Shown: positions 51,418-60,534 of the stretch, piece after piece
Layout: each line of letters opens with the position of its first letter
Numbering within the stretch: position 1 is the stretch's first letter
Assembly: GCF_900108185.1 (NCBI RefSeq)
Contig: NZ_FNVA01000008.1
Location: forward strand, 248,001 to 312,000
DNA from: Bryocella elongata
GTDB lineage: Bacteria > Acidobacteriota > Terriglobia > Terriglobales > Acidobacteriaceae
Length of the DNA stretch: 64,000 nucleotides
Direction: 5' to 3'
Translations under genes and position numbers: made by a program
The notes under the pieces: model-generated
Seen by the model: the letters and a program-made list of their open reading frames with translations, nothing else
What the model was told of the DNA's origin: nothing
Databases searched by the model: none

Positions 51418-52398
51418 GTGCGTAGGTTCTCGATCTTTCGAAGCTGTTGGTTGTTTGTCGTTAGCGTGTCTTTGGCTGCTACTGCGGTTGCGCAGGCTCC
51501 TGTTGATGCGCCGCAGGCTGTTGCTGCGAGTCCTTCGGAATGTCCCGCGCCGGGGGAGCGGATGTTCCGCGGTCCGGGCGGGCCGGGAGGCGCAGGTGGC
51601 GCGCGGCCGGCGAACATGCCTCCTCCTCCGCAACCTGCGGGGCCTCCGAAGAAGAAGCTGCTGATCTGGGCGGATACACGCAACGGGATTGCGCAGCATG
51701 ACATTGCTCATGCGGAGGCGGTGATCGAGGAGCTGGGGTACAAGTCAGGGCTTTACGAAAGCTACATCCGTACGGACTCGAACATCATTGCGAAGTGGCC
51801 GAAGATGACGACGGGTGAGCCTGCGAGTGGTGGGCCGAGCTTGTGCAACGTGGACGCGATCTTCTTCCTGGGGCATCGGGAGATTGAACTGGATGCGCAG
51901 GGGCGTGCCGACCTGTTGTGGTTTGTGCACGATGCGGGCAAGGGCTTCGTTGCGGTGCATACGGGGATCGGCGCGTTCATGAGCTGGCCGGAGTTTGGCG
52001 AGATGGTGGGCAGCCGGTATGACGAGCATCCGTGGAACACGACGGACGCTCCGCTCGTCGTAGTTGACCCCAAGTTTCCGGGGATGGAGTTCAAGACGGG
52101 CGAGGTCTTTCACGATGAGTTCTACCAGCTGAAGGACTTCAAGGCGGACCAGATCCACGTGGTGCTGGGGCTGGACACGAGCAAGCTCGACCAGACGCGG
52201 CCCTCGGTGCATGCGGGGGATAGCTATGCGCAGGCGTACGCGAAGATGTATGGCAAAGGGCGGGTGTTCTATTCGGGCATAGGGCATGCGCCGGCGACGT
52301 GGGATGATCCGCGGGTGCAGGGGATGTACCTGGGGGCCGTCAAGTGGGTGCTCGGGATTGTGGATGCTGATGTTGCGCCGAACGGGGCGGGAAAGTAG
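51418..52398 (+). CDS. Exported ThuA-domain protein, copy 2
   Basis: A 326-residue paralogue of the ThuA protein at 44691-45668, with the same motifs: KKLLIWADTRNGIAQHDIAHAEAVIEELG, VDAIFFLGHREIELD, FVHDAGKGFVAVHTGIGAFMSWPEFGEMVG and MYGKGRVFYSGIGH. It has a signal peptide (RRFSIFRSCWLFVVSVSLAATAVAQ) and a Gly/Pro-rich linker. GTG 51418 is chosen because AAGGAG lies 6 bases before it; an ATG at 51391 is possible. It follows the lyase by 31 bases in the same direction. Enzymatic role uncertain. Confidence 0.82.
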   Translation: MRRFSIFRSCWLFVVSVSLAATAVAQAPVDAPQAVAASPSECPAPGERMFRGPGGPGGAGGARPANMPPPPQPAGPPKKKLLIWADTRNGIAQHDIAHAEAVIEELGYKSGLYESYIRTDSNIIAKWPKMTTGEPASGGPSLCNVDAIFFLGHREIELDAQGRADLLWFVHDAGKGFVAVHTGIGAFMSWPEFGEMVGSRYDEHPWNTTDAPLVVVDPKFPGMEFKTGEVFHDEFYQLKDFKADQIHVVLGLDTSKLDQTRPSVHAGDSYAQAYAKMYGKGRVFYSGIGHAPATWDDPRVQGMYLGAVKWVLGIVDADVAPNGAGK

Positions 52399-52494
52399 CC
52401 AGCGCTAAGCGACCTGGTGGATGCCTCGGAGAGTACGTGTAAGGCTGGTTTCGAGGCTGAAATCGCCTTGCTATTTTCGGGGCCATCGGCGTGG

Positions 52495-52553
52495 CAGGTC
52501 CTTCGACTACGCAGGCCGCAGCGATGCTGCGGCCTGCTTCGCTCAGGATGACA
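52495..52553. repeat. REP-like intergenic palindromic element, copy 2
   Basis: Left arm CAGGTCCTTCGACTACGC, a perfect 12-bp stem GCAGGCCGCAGC (52511-52522) with its complement (52526-52537) around a GAT loop, and right arm TTCGCTCAGGATGACA. It lies between convergent ThuA 2 and aminotransferase genes, where the stem could end transcription from both sides. Related to the element at 2289-2343. Confidence 0.6.
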
Positions 52554-52600
52554 GCGTCTTGCTCCGCTTCAGATAAGAATTCCTGCGCTGCCTGCAAGAA

Positions 52601-53782
52601 CTACGGATGCAGGAACATGTCCTTGAAGCCGCGGAGGGCCTGGCGGGTGCGTTCTTCGTTTTCGATGAGGGAGAAGCGGACGAAGTCATCGCCGTATTCT
52701 CCGAAGCCGATGCCGGGGCTGACGGCTACCTTGGCGCGCTCGAGGACGAGCTTGGAGAACTCGAGCGACTTCATGTGGCTGTACTGCTCGGGGATCTTTG
52801 CCCAGGCGAACATCGTGGCCTTGGGCATGGGCACGTGCCAGCCGAGCTTGTTCAGGCCGTTGACGAGGACATCGCGGCGGGAGCGGTAGGTGTCGCAGAT
52901 CTGCGCGACGCAGTCCTGTGGGCCTTCGAGCGCTAGGATGGAGGCGACCTGGATGGGTGTGAAGGTGCCGTAGTCGAAGTAGCTCTTGATGCGGGTGAGA
53001 GCGCCGATGAGCGTGGGGTTGCCGACCATGAAGCCGACGCGCCAGCCGGGCATGTTGTAGGACTTCGAGAGGGTGAAGAACTCGACGGCGATGTCCTTGG
53101 CGCCGGGCACCTGCATGACCGAGGGCGGCTTGTAGCCGTCGAAGGCGATGTCGGCGTAGGCGAGATCGTGGACGAGCCAGACGCCGTAGGTCTTGCAGAG
53201 GCCGACGAGCTTTTCGAAGAAGGCGAGGTCGACGCACTGTGCGGTGGGGTTGGCGGGGAAGTTGACGATGAGGACCTTGGGGCGCGGCGTCATGCGCGGG
53301 ATGACGTCCTCGATGCGGGCGAGGAAGTCGTCGGTGGAGTCGGTGATGGGCACGCTGAGTACGTCGGCACCGGCGATGACGGGGCCGTAGATGTGGATGG
53401 GGTAGCTGGGATTGGGGACCAGCACGGTGTCGCCCTTATCGACCACGGCGAGGCAGAGGTGGGCGATGCCCTCCTTGGAGCCGATGGTCATGATGGCCTC
53501 GGTGGCGGGGTCGAGGTCGACGTTGTAGCGCTGCGCGTACCAGTTGCAGATGGCTTTGCGCAGGCGGGGGATGCCTTTGGAGAGCGAGTAGCGATGGGTC
53601 TGCTGCTTGCGCGCGGCCTCAATCATCTTCTCGACGATGTGGGGAGGCGTGGCGCCGTCGGGGTTACCCATCCCGAAGTCGATGATGTCTTCCCCACGCT
53701 TGCGTGCCGCCGCCTTGAGCTCTCCAGTGATGTTGAAGACATAAGGCGGAAGGCGTTTGATTCTTGGGAATTCGTCTCGCAT
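52601..53782 (-). CDS. Class I/II aminotransferase, glutamate-pyruvate (AlaC/AlaA) type
   Basis: A 393-residue fold-type I PLP enzyme. Landmarks are [50 protein letters not shown] and the cofactor Lys in [16 protein letters not shown], with a C-terminal Arg region ([16 protein letters not shown]). The opening [19 protein letters not shown] is close to AlaC-type alanine transaminases, which exchange pyruvate/alanine and 2-oxoglutarate/glutamate. It stands alone, convergent with ThuA 2 and divergent from the M14 peptidase. The ribosome binding site is weak. Confidence 0.85.
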   Translation of the reverse strand: MRDEFPRIKRLPPYVFNITGELKAAARKRGEDIIDFGMGNPDGATPPHIVEKMIEAARKQQTHRYSLSKGIPRLRKAICNWYAQRYNVDLDPATEAIMTIGSKEGIAHLCLAVVDKGDTVLVPNPSYPIHIYGPVIAGADVLSVPITDSTDDFLARIEDVIPRMTPRPKVLIVNFPANPTAQCVDLAFFEKLVGLCKTYGVWLVHDLAYADIAFDGYKPPSVMQVPGAKDIAVEFFTLSKSYNMPGWRVGFMVGNPTLIGALTRIKSYFDYGTFTPIQVASILALEGPQDCVAQICDTYRSRRDVLVNGLNKLGWHVPMPKATMFAWAKIPEQYSHMKSLEFSKLVLERAKVAVSPGIGFGEYGDDFVRFSLIENEERTRQALRGFKDMFLHP

Positions 53783-53898
53783 GGTGGCTTCTATGATCGC
53801 ATGTTGCGCGGGTGGCGGGACTGTCGAGAGCGATGCCCCGTGAGGTTCCGGGTGCGCTATGCTTACTGGAAACTCTCGTACCCAGAAGGAATGGACCG

Positions 53899-56682
53899 AT
53901 GCGGATGCGCTCGCGTGTGCTGATGTTGGCAGGGATAGCTGCGTTTGGATGTGTGGCGGGCTCGTTGGCCTCGGCGCAGACGATGGATGCCGACTTTGCG
54001 GCGCGGGTGAAGGAGTGGACGACCAAGCCGGAGTTTTCGAGCCCGCTGGTGGATCATCTGCCGCAGGGTGGTGCGGTGCCTTCGCCGAAGGATGTGCTGG
54101 GGCACCATATTGGCGCGCCGAAGCAGCTGACGTACTACGCGGACGTGCTGCGCTACTACGATGCGCTGGCTGCGCACTCCAAGCGGATCAAGGTGGAGCG
54201 CATTGGCAAGACCGAAGAGGGTCGCGACACGGTCGTGATCTACATCGGGGCCGAGGAGTCGCTGAAGCATCTGGAGGAGAACCGAAAGAACCTGGCGCGG
54301 CTGGCGGACCCGCGGGGGGTGACGGATGCGGAGGCGACGGCGCTGATCGCGAAGACCAAGCCGATGTACACGTTGTCGGGTGGGCTGCACTCGGCGGAGC
54401 TGGGGCCGCCGGAGATGCTGATGGAGCTGGCGTACCGGCTGATCACGGAGGACTCGCCGCTGATCGAGAAGATACGCAGCGAGGTGGTGGTGGCGCTGAT
54501 TCCGGTGGCTGATCCTGATGGGCGGGACCGGTCGATCGACTGGTACTACGCGCACAACGTGGATGTGACGGACTACCAGAAGATGTCGGGCGCGCCATAC
54601 TGGGGCAAGTACACGAAGCATGACGACAACCGCGACATCAACTATGCGGGTCTGGCGAACCAGCACTTCCTGAGCTGGTTTCTGCAGTGGCATCCGCAGG
54701 TGATGCATGACCTGCACGAGTCGGTGCCGTTCCTTTATGTGTATAGCGGGCAGGCTCCGCAGAATCCGCTATGGGACCCGATTGTCTACGGCGAGCTGCC
54801 GATGCTGGCGAACTGGGATATGAGCCAGTTGACGCGCTATGGCATGCCTGGCGTGTGGAATCACGGGTACGTCGATGCGTGGTCGCCGGGGTATGTAGCG
54901 CAGATGGCGACGAACCACAATGCGTTGATGCGGTTCTACGAGATCTTTGGCAATGCAGGCGCGACGACGATGCAGCGGACGGTATCGCAGCCGCCGAACC
55001 CTGCGATCTCGGGTGGAGGCGGTGGTGGAGGCGGCGATTATTCGAAGCGCGAGTGGTACCGGCCGAACCCGCCGTACAAGCAGGTGTTGTGGTCGATGCG
55101 GAACAACACGAACTATGCGGAGACGGGCGTGCTGACGTCGCTGCAGTTTGCATCGAGCTTTCCGCAGGTGTTGCTGCAGGACTTCTATGCGAAGAGCCGC
55201 AATGCAGTGGCGGCGGGCACGAAGGATGCGCCGTATGGGTATGTGCTGCCGTCGACGCAGGAAGACCCGACGCGTGTGGCGTTCGTGATCCACATCCTGC
55301 GGATGCAGGGCATTGAGGTGGGGCGGCTGAAGGCTCCGCTGAAGCTGAGCGATGGCGAGTATCCGGCGGGGTCGTTTGTGGTGAAGACGAACCAGCCGTA
55401 TGGGCCACTGGCGAAGACGCTGCTGGAAAAGCAGGTGGATCCCGATCCGGACCTGACGACCTATGACGACTCGGCATGGACGATGGCGTTGATGACGCAT
55501 ACGGAGATCAAGCCGACGAAGGACATTGCGGTGCAGGCCGCGGCTGTCGATGTGGTGGATACGTTCACGCCGCAGGGCAAGGTGCAGGACGTTGCTACCG
55601 CGGCTGTGTATCTCGTGCCCGATCATGGCTCGCCCAACATGGTGACGCTGCGCTATGGGCTGAAGGACGTCGCGATCCAGATTGCGGAGAAGCCGTTCAA
55701 GGTAGGTAACGACAGTTATGGCGCGGGGACGTTCCTGGTGCCGGTGAGTGCAGCATCGCAGCTGAAGCCGCTGGCGATGCAGCTCGGGCTGGATGTCGTG
55801 GGGCTCGCGAGCGCTCCGCAGATGGCTGCCCATGCCGCTGCGCTGCCGCGCGTGGCCATGTACAGCTCATGGAGTGGCACGCAGGATGTGGGTTGGGTGC
55901 GCTTTACCTTCGACCAGTACAAGGTGCCGTACGACCTGATCTTCAAGGAGCGCGTGCTGAAGGGTGATTTGGCGAAGGACTATGACCTGATCCTGATCCC
56001 CAACCAGGCGCGCAGCGCGAAGCAGCTTGTCACGGACATCACGAGTGAGGGCAAGCCGCTCGCGTATGAGAAGACGGACAAGTTCAAGTTCCTGGGTGAC
56101 TATGGCAGCTCGCCGGACATCGGCGGAGGCCTCGGGGTGACGGGGGTTGCGGAGTTCCAGCACTTCGTCGAAGGCGGTGGACTGCTGGTGACGCTGGGTA
56201 CGTCGAGTGGACTGCCTGCCGACTTTGGTCTGCTGCCGGACATCGATGTCACGGCTCCTGTGGGCAGGTTCTATGCGCCGGGGCCGGTGGTGGAAGCGAA
56301 CATCCTCCGGCCGGAGAACCCGATCTTCTTTGGGTACTCGGACAAGACGGTGCCAGTGCGTTACGCGAATGGGCCGCTGCTGCGGATGCCAAAGGAGATG
56401 GATAGCAAATATGTGCTGATGCGCTTCCCTGGCGGAGACAAGTCGATTCTCAGCGGCTTGTTCAACGGGGCGGATGCCATCAAGGGCCGAGCGTCCGTGG
56501 TGGTGGCTCCGGAGGGCAAGGGACAGGTGGTGATGTTCATGACCAACCCGGTGTGGCGCTGGCAGAATCTTGGCGAGTATCGGATGGTCTTCAACACGCT
56601 GATGAACATGAAGAACCTGACGCCGGGCGCAGTCGCTGCACCCGATGGGAAAGCGGCCGGCGCTCCGGCGACGGACAAGTAA
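53899..56682 (+). CDS. Exported M14-family zinc carboxypeptidase
   Basis: A 927-residue protein with a signal peptide ([21 protein letters not shown]) and an M14 domain over about residues 70-380. Zinc ligands are His164 and Glu167 ([12 protein letters not shown]) and His273 (MHDLHESVP). [19 protein letters not shown] and KHDDNRDIN follow the family pattern. The rest is a long acidobacterial extension ending in a GATase-like region (residues about 640-900), with a run of Gly ([12 protein letters not shown]) between. It should cut C-terminal residues from periplasmic peptides. AGAAGGA lies about 11 bases before the ATG. The tRNA scar follows it. Confidence 0.83.
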   Translation: MRMRSRVLMLAGIAAFGCVAGSLASAQTMDADFAARVKEWTTKPEFSSPLVDHLPQGGAVPSPKDVLGHHIGAPKQLTYYADVLRYYDALAAHSKRIKVERIGKTEEGRDTVVIYIGAEESLKHLEENRKNLARLADPRGVTDAEATALIAKTKPMYTLSGGLHSAELGPPEMLMELAYRLITEDSPLIEKIRSEVVVALIPVADPDGRDRSIDWYYAHNVDVTDYQKMSGAPYWGKYTKHDDNRDINYAGLANQHFLSWFLQWHPQVMHDLHESVPFLYVYSGQAPQNPLWDPIVYGELPMLANWDMSQLTRYGMPGVWNHGYVDAWSPGYVAQMATNHNALMRFYEIFGNAGATTMQRTVSQPPNPAISGGGGGGGGDYSKREWYRPNPPYKQVLWSMRNNTNYAETGVLTSLQFASSFPQVLLQDFYAKSRNAVAAGTKDAPYGYVLPSTQEDPTRVAFVIHILRMQGIEVGRLKAPLKLSDGEYPAGSFVVKTNQPYGPLAKTLLEKQVDPDPDLTTYDDSAWTMALMTHTEIKPTKDIAVQAAAVDVVDTFTPQGKVQDVATAAVYLVPDHGSPNMVTLRYGLKDVAIQIAEKPFKVGNDSYGAGTFLVPVSAASQLKPLAMQLGLDVVGLASAPQMAAHAAALPRVAMYSSWSGTQDVGWVRFTFDQYKVPYDLIFKERVLKGDLAKDYDLILIPNQARSAKQLVTDITSEGKPLAYEKTDKFKFLGDYGSSPDIGGGLGVTGVAEFQHFVEGGGLLVTLGTSSGLPADFGLLPDIDVTAPVGRFYAPGPVVEANILRPENPIFFGYSDKTVPVRYANGPLLRMPKEMDSKYVLMRFPGGDKSILSGLFNGADAIKGRASVVVAPEGKGQVVMFMTNPVWRWQNLGEYRMVFNTLMNMKNLTPGAVAAPDGKAAGAPATDK

Positions 56683-56965
56683 GCGCTGATGGCGCTGGCC
56701 GAGCGAGGGTAGAGGCAACGGCGAGCGCTGCAAGGGCAGCGCTCGCCCAGAAGGCAGGATGACGTCGGACGATCGTTCCTGAGCTGACGGCATGCGGCCA
56801 GCGGTGCAAGACTCCAGCAGCAGAACGAAAGCGACGCCGATGCTATAGCTCGGTACCGGGCTTGCGAGGGAATTTTGAGGGGGCTTTGTTGCGACTCCGC
56901 AGCATCCCTGAAGCGGGATCGCTGAAGAGGTCTTTGCCACAAACTCGCTGAAATCTGGAGTTTAT
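56683..56965. other. Non-coding stretch between the M14 gene and the tRNA scar
   Basis: No convincing gene in about 280 bases. One imperfect GAGCGCTG/CAGCGCTC inverted repeat (about 56718-56745) could end transcription of the M14 gene. Otherwise nothing recognised. Confidence 0.35.
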
Positions 56966-57010
56966 TGGCGGGGACGACGGGGCTCGAACCCGCGACCTCT
57001 GCCGTGACAG
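56966..57010 (-). pseudogene. 3' fragment of tRNA-Asp(GTC): integration scar (att site)
   Basis: Read on the minus strand, 57010-56966 gives anticodon loop CTGTCAC (GTC), anticodon 3' stem GGCAG, variable AGGTC, T arm GCGGG-TTCGAGC-CCCGT, acceptor CGTCCCC, discriminator G and encoded CCA. The 5' half is absent: the bases that should pair (57011-57015) are CTAAG instead of GGCAG. Such a 3' remnant is what integrases using the anticodon-loop site leave at one end of an inserted element. The orientation implies that the element lies to the right, with the intact tRNA-Asp at its far end outside the window. Confidence 0.8.
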
Positions 57011-57123
57011 CTAAGCTGGATCGCGTAACTTGTTGATACTAGGCGTAGCGGATGGCTCCCTGAGCGCCTTATTGGACCCTCGGCAACGGTTATTGGACCC
57101 TTAGCGGACCCACGACCTCTGCC
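56988..57123. repeat. Direct repeats at the island edge
   Basis: ACCC-G-CGACCTCTGCC (56988-57003, inside the tRNA fragment) recurs as ACCC-A-CGACCTCTGCC at 57108-57123 (15 of 16 identical). Between them TTATTGGACCCT occurs twice (57069-57080 and 57090-57101). They suggest duplicated or degenerate att-type sequence. The whole 57011-57288 stretch holds no other recognised feature. Confidence 0.5.
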
Positions 57124-57288
57124 CTCCAAACCTTTGCCCTGCCCATTTCAATGAGACTCGAATCGCAACTATTTAGGCGAACAGACGGCGACAATCCTCT
57201 GCCGCAGCAAGGCAGAGGACACGGGTCCGAAAAAGCTGATTGTCAGCCGCACTGCATGGAAATTGACTGCCGGATATGCTGGAGCACT

Positions 57289-57918
57289 ATGAGCATCACA
57301 AAACCAACAATCGGCAACGGAAGGAGGCCGATGGCGCCGATCATTTTCCGCGTTGATTTTGCGGTGAGTCTCTTAGAGCATGAGGGCGACCCGAGCGACT
57401 TCATCACTGTCTACGAAGGAAACATCATCGGAATGGCAGATGATGACAGTGAGCAAAAGATAGGAACGCTCATCCTTTATATCGTGGAAGCAGGCCGAGC
57501 CATGAACGAGGGGATGTCGCTCTTCGATGTCATGGACTGCCTGGATGGCGATAGCTGCGACTGTTTTGCCAATCTCTTCGATCCTGAAACCGAACAGTTG
57601 AAACCAGAAGTGGAGCAGTTGATCTCAGAAAATCGGGCGACGCAATGGGACATAATGCTGATCGAACGGCTTGAACTGCTTCCTGAGTACCACGGCAAGG
57701 GTCTCGGGAAGAGAGTCGCACTTCGGGCAATTCAGAAGTTCGGGGAAAACTGCGGTGTCATCACCTGCGTACCCGTTCCTCTCCAATTCTCCGGTCTTGG
57801 GCCAAACGACAAAAGACCGAAGGGGATGGCATCGGCCCAACGACATGTCCGAGATTTTTGGAAGGGTGTTGGGTTTGTTCGGATACCAAGAAGTGACTAT
57901 TACATCTGGCCTCAATGA
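57289..57918 (+). CDS. GNAT-fold acetyltransferase-like protein
   Basis: A protein of about 209 residues with a GNAT acetyl-CoA loop: IERLELLPEYHGKGLGKRVALRAIQKFG, followed by a strand and FWKGVGFVRIPRSDYY at the end. The middle is acidic and has Cys residues (MDCLDGDSCDCF). No partner gene gives a substrate. The start is uncertain: ATG 57289 has GGAG 4 bases before it, and ATG 57331 has AAGGAGG but only 3 bases away. It is the first gene right of the tRNA scar and less GC-rich than the left part of the window, which fits acquisition by transfer. Confidence 0.6.
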   Translation: MSITKPTIGNGRRPMAPIIFRVDFAVSLLEHEGDPSDFITVYEGNIIGMADDDSEQKIGTLILYIVEAGRAMNEGMSLFDVMDCLDGDSCDCFANLFDPETEQLKPEVEQLISENRATQWDIMLIERLELLPEYHGKGLGKRVALRAIQKFGENCGVITCVPVPLQFSGLGPNDKRPKGMASAQRHVRDFWKGVGFVRIPRSDYYIWPQ

Positions 57919-57946
57919 ACCGTCGAGCTTTTCGGCTCGGGGAAGA

Positions 57947-58327
57947 TCAACCCTTCTCGATATGATTACCGCTCTTGGCGAGGTAGATTGCACCCGATTC
58001 TGAAAGCCGATCCAGAAGACCACAGACAAGGTGACGATAAGCGCTGCTTAGCTCATATTCGATATGAAGCACAATGTCGCTCATGTCTTTGCGCACAACA
58101 ATTCCGTCCGCTTCCAAGCGTCGAAGATGCTGCGCCAGCACCTTTTTGGATGCGCCGGGGATCAATCTTCCAAGCTGCCCAAGGCGGACCGGACCATGGC
58201 GGAGATTCCATAGGATATGTACTCTCCATTTTCCTTGCAGGAAGATCTCAACAGCGAGTTGAGAACTGCGAATTGCCGGAATGAATGTTTTGTCGCTCTG
58301 TTTAAATCGCATACCGGTGTCGCTCAT
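57947..58327 (-). CDS. HxlR-family winged-helix transcriptional regulator
   Basis: A 126-residue regulator with the HxlR pattern: AVEIFLQGKWRVHILWNLRHGPVRLGQLGRLIPGASKKVLAQHLRRLEADGIVVRK, then YELSSAYRHLVCGLLDRL. The canonical Cys before the helix (often CP) is absent. HxlR proteins usually control an adjacent stress or redox gene; the GNAT gene is convergent here, and the gene upstream on the other side is the VWFA protein on the same strand. ATG 58327 or 58312. Confidence 0.85.
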   Translation of the reverse strand: MSDTGMRFKQSDKTFIPAIRSSQLAVEIFLQGKWRVHILWNLRHGPVRLGQLGRLIPGASKKVLAQHLRRLEADGIVVRKDMSDIVLHIEYELSSAYRHLVCGLLDRLSESGAIYLAKSGNHIEKG

Positions 58328-58411
58328 TTAGGCTCGTTCACCATTCCCGACGGACATTCTCATAGCTCTCCCGTCGGCTCGTTGCATCTTGCACGGAGAG
58401 AGAAGGCTCAT

Positions 58412-60532
58412 TCATGGGGCGATCATGATGTGGTCACGCCACACAGCGATTCGATGGGTACTTGGGTCCAGCGCCGTCACTTGAACTTCGTACTCGCCTG
58501 ATTGCATACCACTGAGCGGTACCTTTATGCGAATGGGCGTGATGCCTAAACTGCTTTCTGCAATTGGTTCAGCTTCGATGGCTGGAGTTTCCATGGTCTT
58601 CTGCTCTCCACGGAAGAAGGTAACGTAGGCAACGATAGGACCGTGTGGCAGAGGCGCTGGGGTGCTTCCCGCGTTATCACCTAGATAAGCCTGCAGGAGC
58701 ACTTCCATCTCGCGGTCCTTGCGGAAAAGGCGTGTCACGCTAGGGATGAGCTTGCCTTCGGAATTCACCAGCGGATCAACGGCGTCGTTCTTCACCTGAT
58801 GCTTGCCCTTAGTCGTATTGAACAGCGCAGATTTGCTATCGACACGCTGATTGCTTAGCACCACCGAACTGATGGGCAGCTTCTTCGTCTCGTTGTTTAG
58901 ATTGGGGATGGTGAAGCTGGTCTGATAGGTGCCGATGCGTCCCGTTTCGTCATCGCGCGCCAGGAACTTGATGGTGTAGCGGCCGGGCAGCAGGGTCATG
59001 CCGGTGCTGTATTCAATGGGGCGCTTGCTGAGTTCGGCTGCGGTGGCGTCGCTCAACTTCACGTCCACGTTGTCCCGCAGATTGGTGACAGTATTGCCGC
59101 CGATCTCATCCTTTACCTCACAGACGAAGTCGATGATGGTGTGTTCGGAGCTGAACTTCTTAGCAAGGGCGAGTTCGTGCCCGGGGATTTTGACCGTGAT
59201 GGGCACGTAGTATTCCGCGCGGTTGAGTTGGAAGTAGTTCAGCTCCATCGCTACTGTAAGTTCAGTGATTGGATCGCCGAGCATCAAGGCATCCTCCAAC
59301 TGGCGTTCCTTCTCCGTGCCGTTGAAGCTGCCGAACTCTTTATTGGCGTAATAGCCCTTTCGGTAGTCGAGTGATGCCTGTAGTGTTGCTCCTACGGTGA
59401 TATTTATCTGGCGAAAGGCCCCGTTCTGTGCGGTGTTGCTGGTGTAGTAGCCGATGAGATAGTAGTCGCTGACTGCCTTCTGCGCCCGCACAATACCGGC
59501 GTCGAGATCGTTGTTATCGAGGAACACTTTACCCCCGGTATCAGCGGCCAGGGCGTATAGCGTGTCCTGCGACTGTTGAAAGCGATCGTTCGAAGCCTGC
59601 GCCGACGCTCCGTTGTATATCCCCTGGTTGCCGGGCGAGCCCTGTGATGCATCGCCGAGAGGAGCGCCGGCGACAAGTCCGCGCGCATCGATGGGCCAGA
59701 AAGACACGCCTGATTTCACCGCAGCTTCCACAGTAGCGTGCAGCTGCGCCTGATTATCGTTGCCGTTCAGACGTAGGCCGCTGGCGAAATATAGGAGCGT
59801 CTTCTTTTCATTCATCGCGCCTAGCATCGCTGCTGCGGTCTGCAGCGCGGAGAGTTGGCGATCCGTGTTGAAAATGTTGAACTCACCGGAGTCCTGACCG
59901 AAGGCAGCGCCCGTATCCGAGCTGCTCGCATCGCTGATACCCTCATCATCGCCTTGACCTTCGCCGACGATCATCGTCTCAAGGATGGAGAGTATCTTGT
60001 TGCGGTCGTCTGTAAAATCCTGCAACACATCGACCGAACCGCCTTGGTAGCGCAGAATGCTGACAAGGTCAGCGGCGGTCATCTGAGTGCGGATGAACTT
60101 TTGCGCGGACTGCAACGCACGTAACTGGTCATCCGGCTTCATGGCCGTCATGTCGAAGTACATGGCGATAAGGCGCTTGTCCTTGTACTGCGCGCCTTGC
60201 GAGTAGGAAGTGCGTACCAGCTTTTTATAGATCTTGACATCCTCTTCGTCGGGGCCTTGTTTTGGCAGTGGTACTGCGTCAGTGGGAAGCGATTCATGCT
60301 CGAAGACGCGAATCTTCTGCGGCGTGCCGTCTTCCGTGATGGTGAAGTCGCTGGCTTTCAAGTCCGGGATGAACTTGCCACTCTTGTCCTTGATGACGAC
60401 GGCTTCGGTGACGAGCTGCGACTTCACAGTGAGCGTGAAGGTACTGTCTTGACCCTGCGGCTGGTTAGTGCCAATGGTCTGCGCGAGGGCAGGAAGTGCG
60501 AGCAGAGTTGTGATGAGTCCGAGAGCTTTCAT
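58412..60532 (-). CDS. Acidobacterial VWFA-related domain protein
   Basis: A 706-residue exported protein. The signal peptide (MKALGLITTLLALPALAQ) is followed by a conserved beta region (VKSQLVTEAVVIKDKSGKFIPDLKASDFTITEDGTPQKIRVFE) and a von Willebrand A-like domain (about 115-330: KRLIAMYFDMTAM, MNEKKTLLYFASGL, FWPIDARGLV, AADTGGKVFLDNNDL). This is the TIGR03436-type build found mainly in Acidobacteria; the MIDAS Asp-x-Ser-x-Ser is degenerate (DMTAM). A C-terminal beta region follows. Its ATG is two bases after the stop of TonB receptor 3, so the pair is an operon. Function unknown. Confidence 0.85.
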   Translation of the reverse strand: MKALGLITTLLALPALAQTIGTNQPQGQDSTFTLTVKSQLVTEAVVIKDKSGKFIPDLKASDFTITEDGTPQKIRVFEHESLPTDAVPLPKQGPDEEDVKIYKKLVRTSYSQGAQYKDKRLIAMYFDMTAMKPDDQLRALQSAQKFIRTQMTAADLVSILRYQGGSVDVLQDFTDDRNKILSILETMIVGEGQGDDEGISDASSSDTGAAFGQDSGEFNIFNTDRQLSALQTAAAMLGAMNEKKTLLYFASGLRLNGNDNQAQLHATVEAAVKSGVSFWPIDARGLVAGAPLGDASQGSPGNQGIYNGASAQASNDRFQQSQDTLYALAADTGGKVFLDNNDLDAGIVRAQKAVSDYYLIGYYTSNTAQNGAFRQINITVGATLQASLDYRKGYYANKEFGSFNGTEKERQLEDALMLGDPITELTVAMELNYFQLNRAEYYVPITVKIPGHELALAKKFSSEHTIIDFVCEVKDEIGGNTVTNLRDNVDVKLSDATAAELSKRPIEYSTGMTLLPGRYTIKFLARDDETGRIGTYQTSFTIPNLNNETKKLPISSVVLSNQRVDSKSALFNTTKGKHQVKNDAVDPLVNSEGKLIPSVTRLFRKDREMEVLLQAYLGDNAGSTPAPLPHGPIVAYVTFFRGEQKTMETPAIEAEPIAESSLGITPIRIKVPLSGMQSGEYEVQVTALDPSTHRIAVWRDHIMIAP

Positions 60533-60534
60533 GA

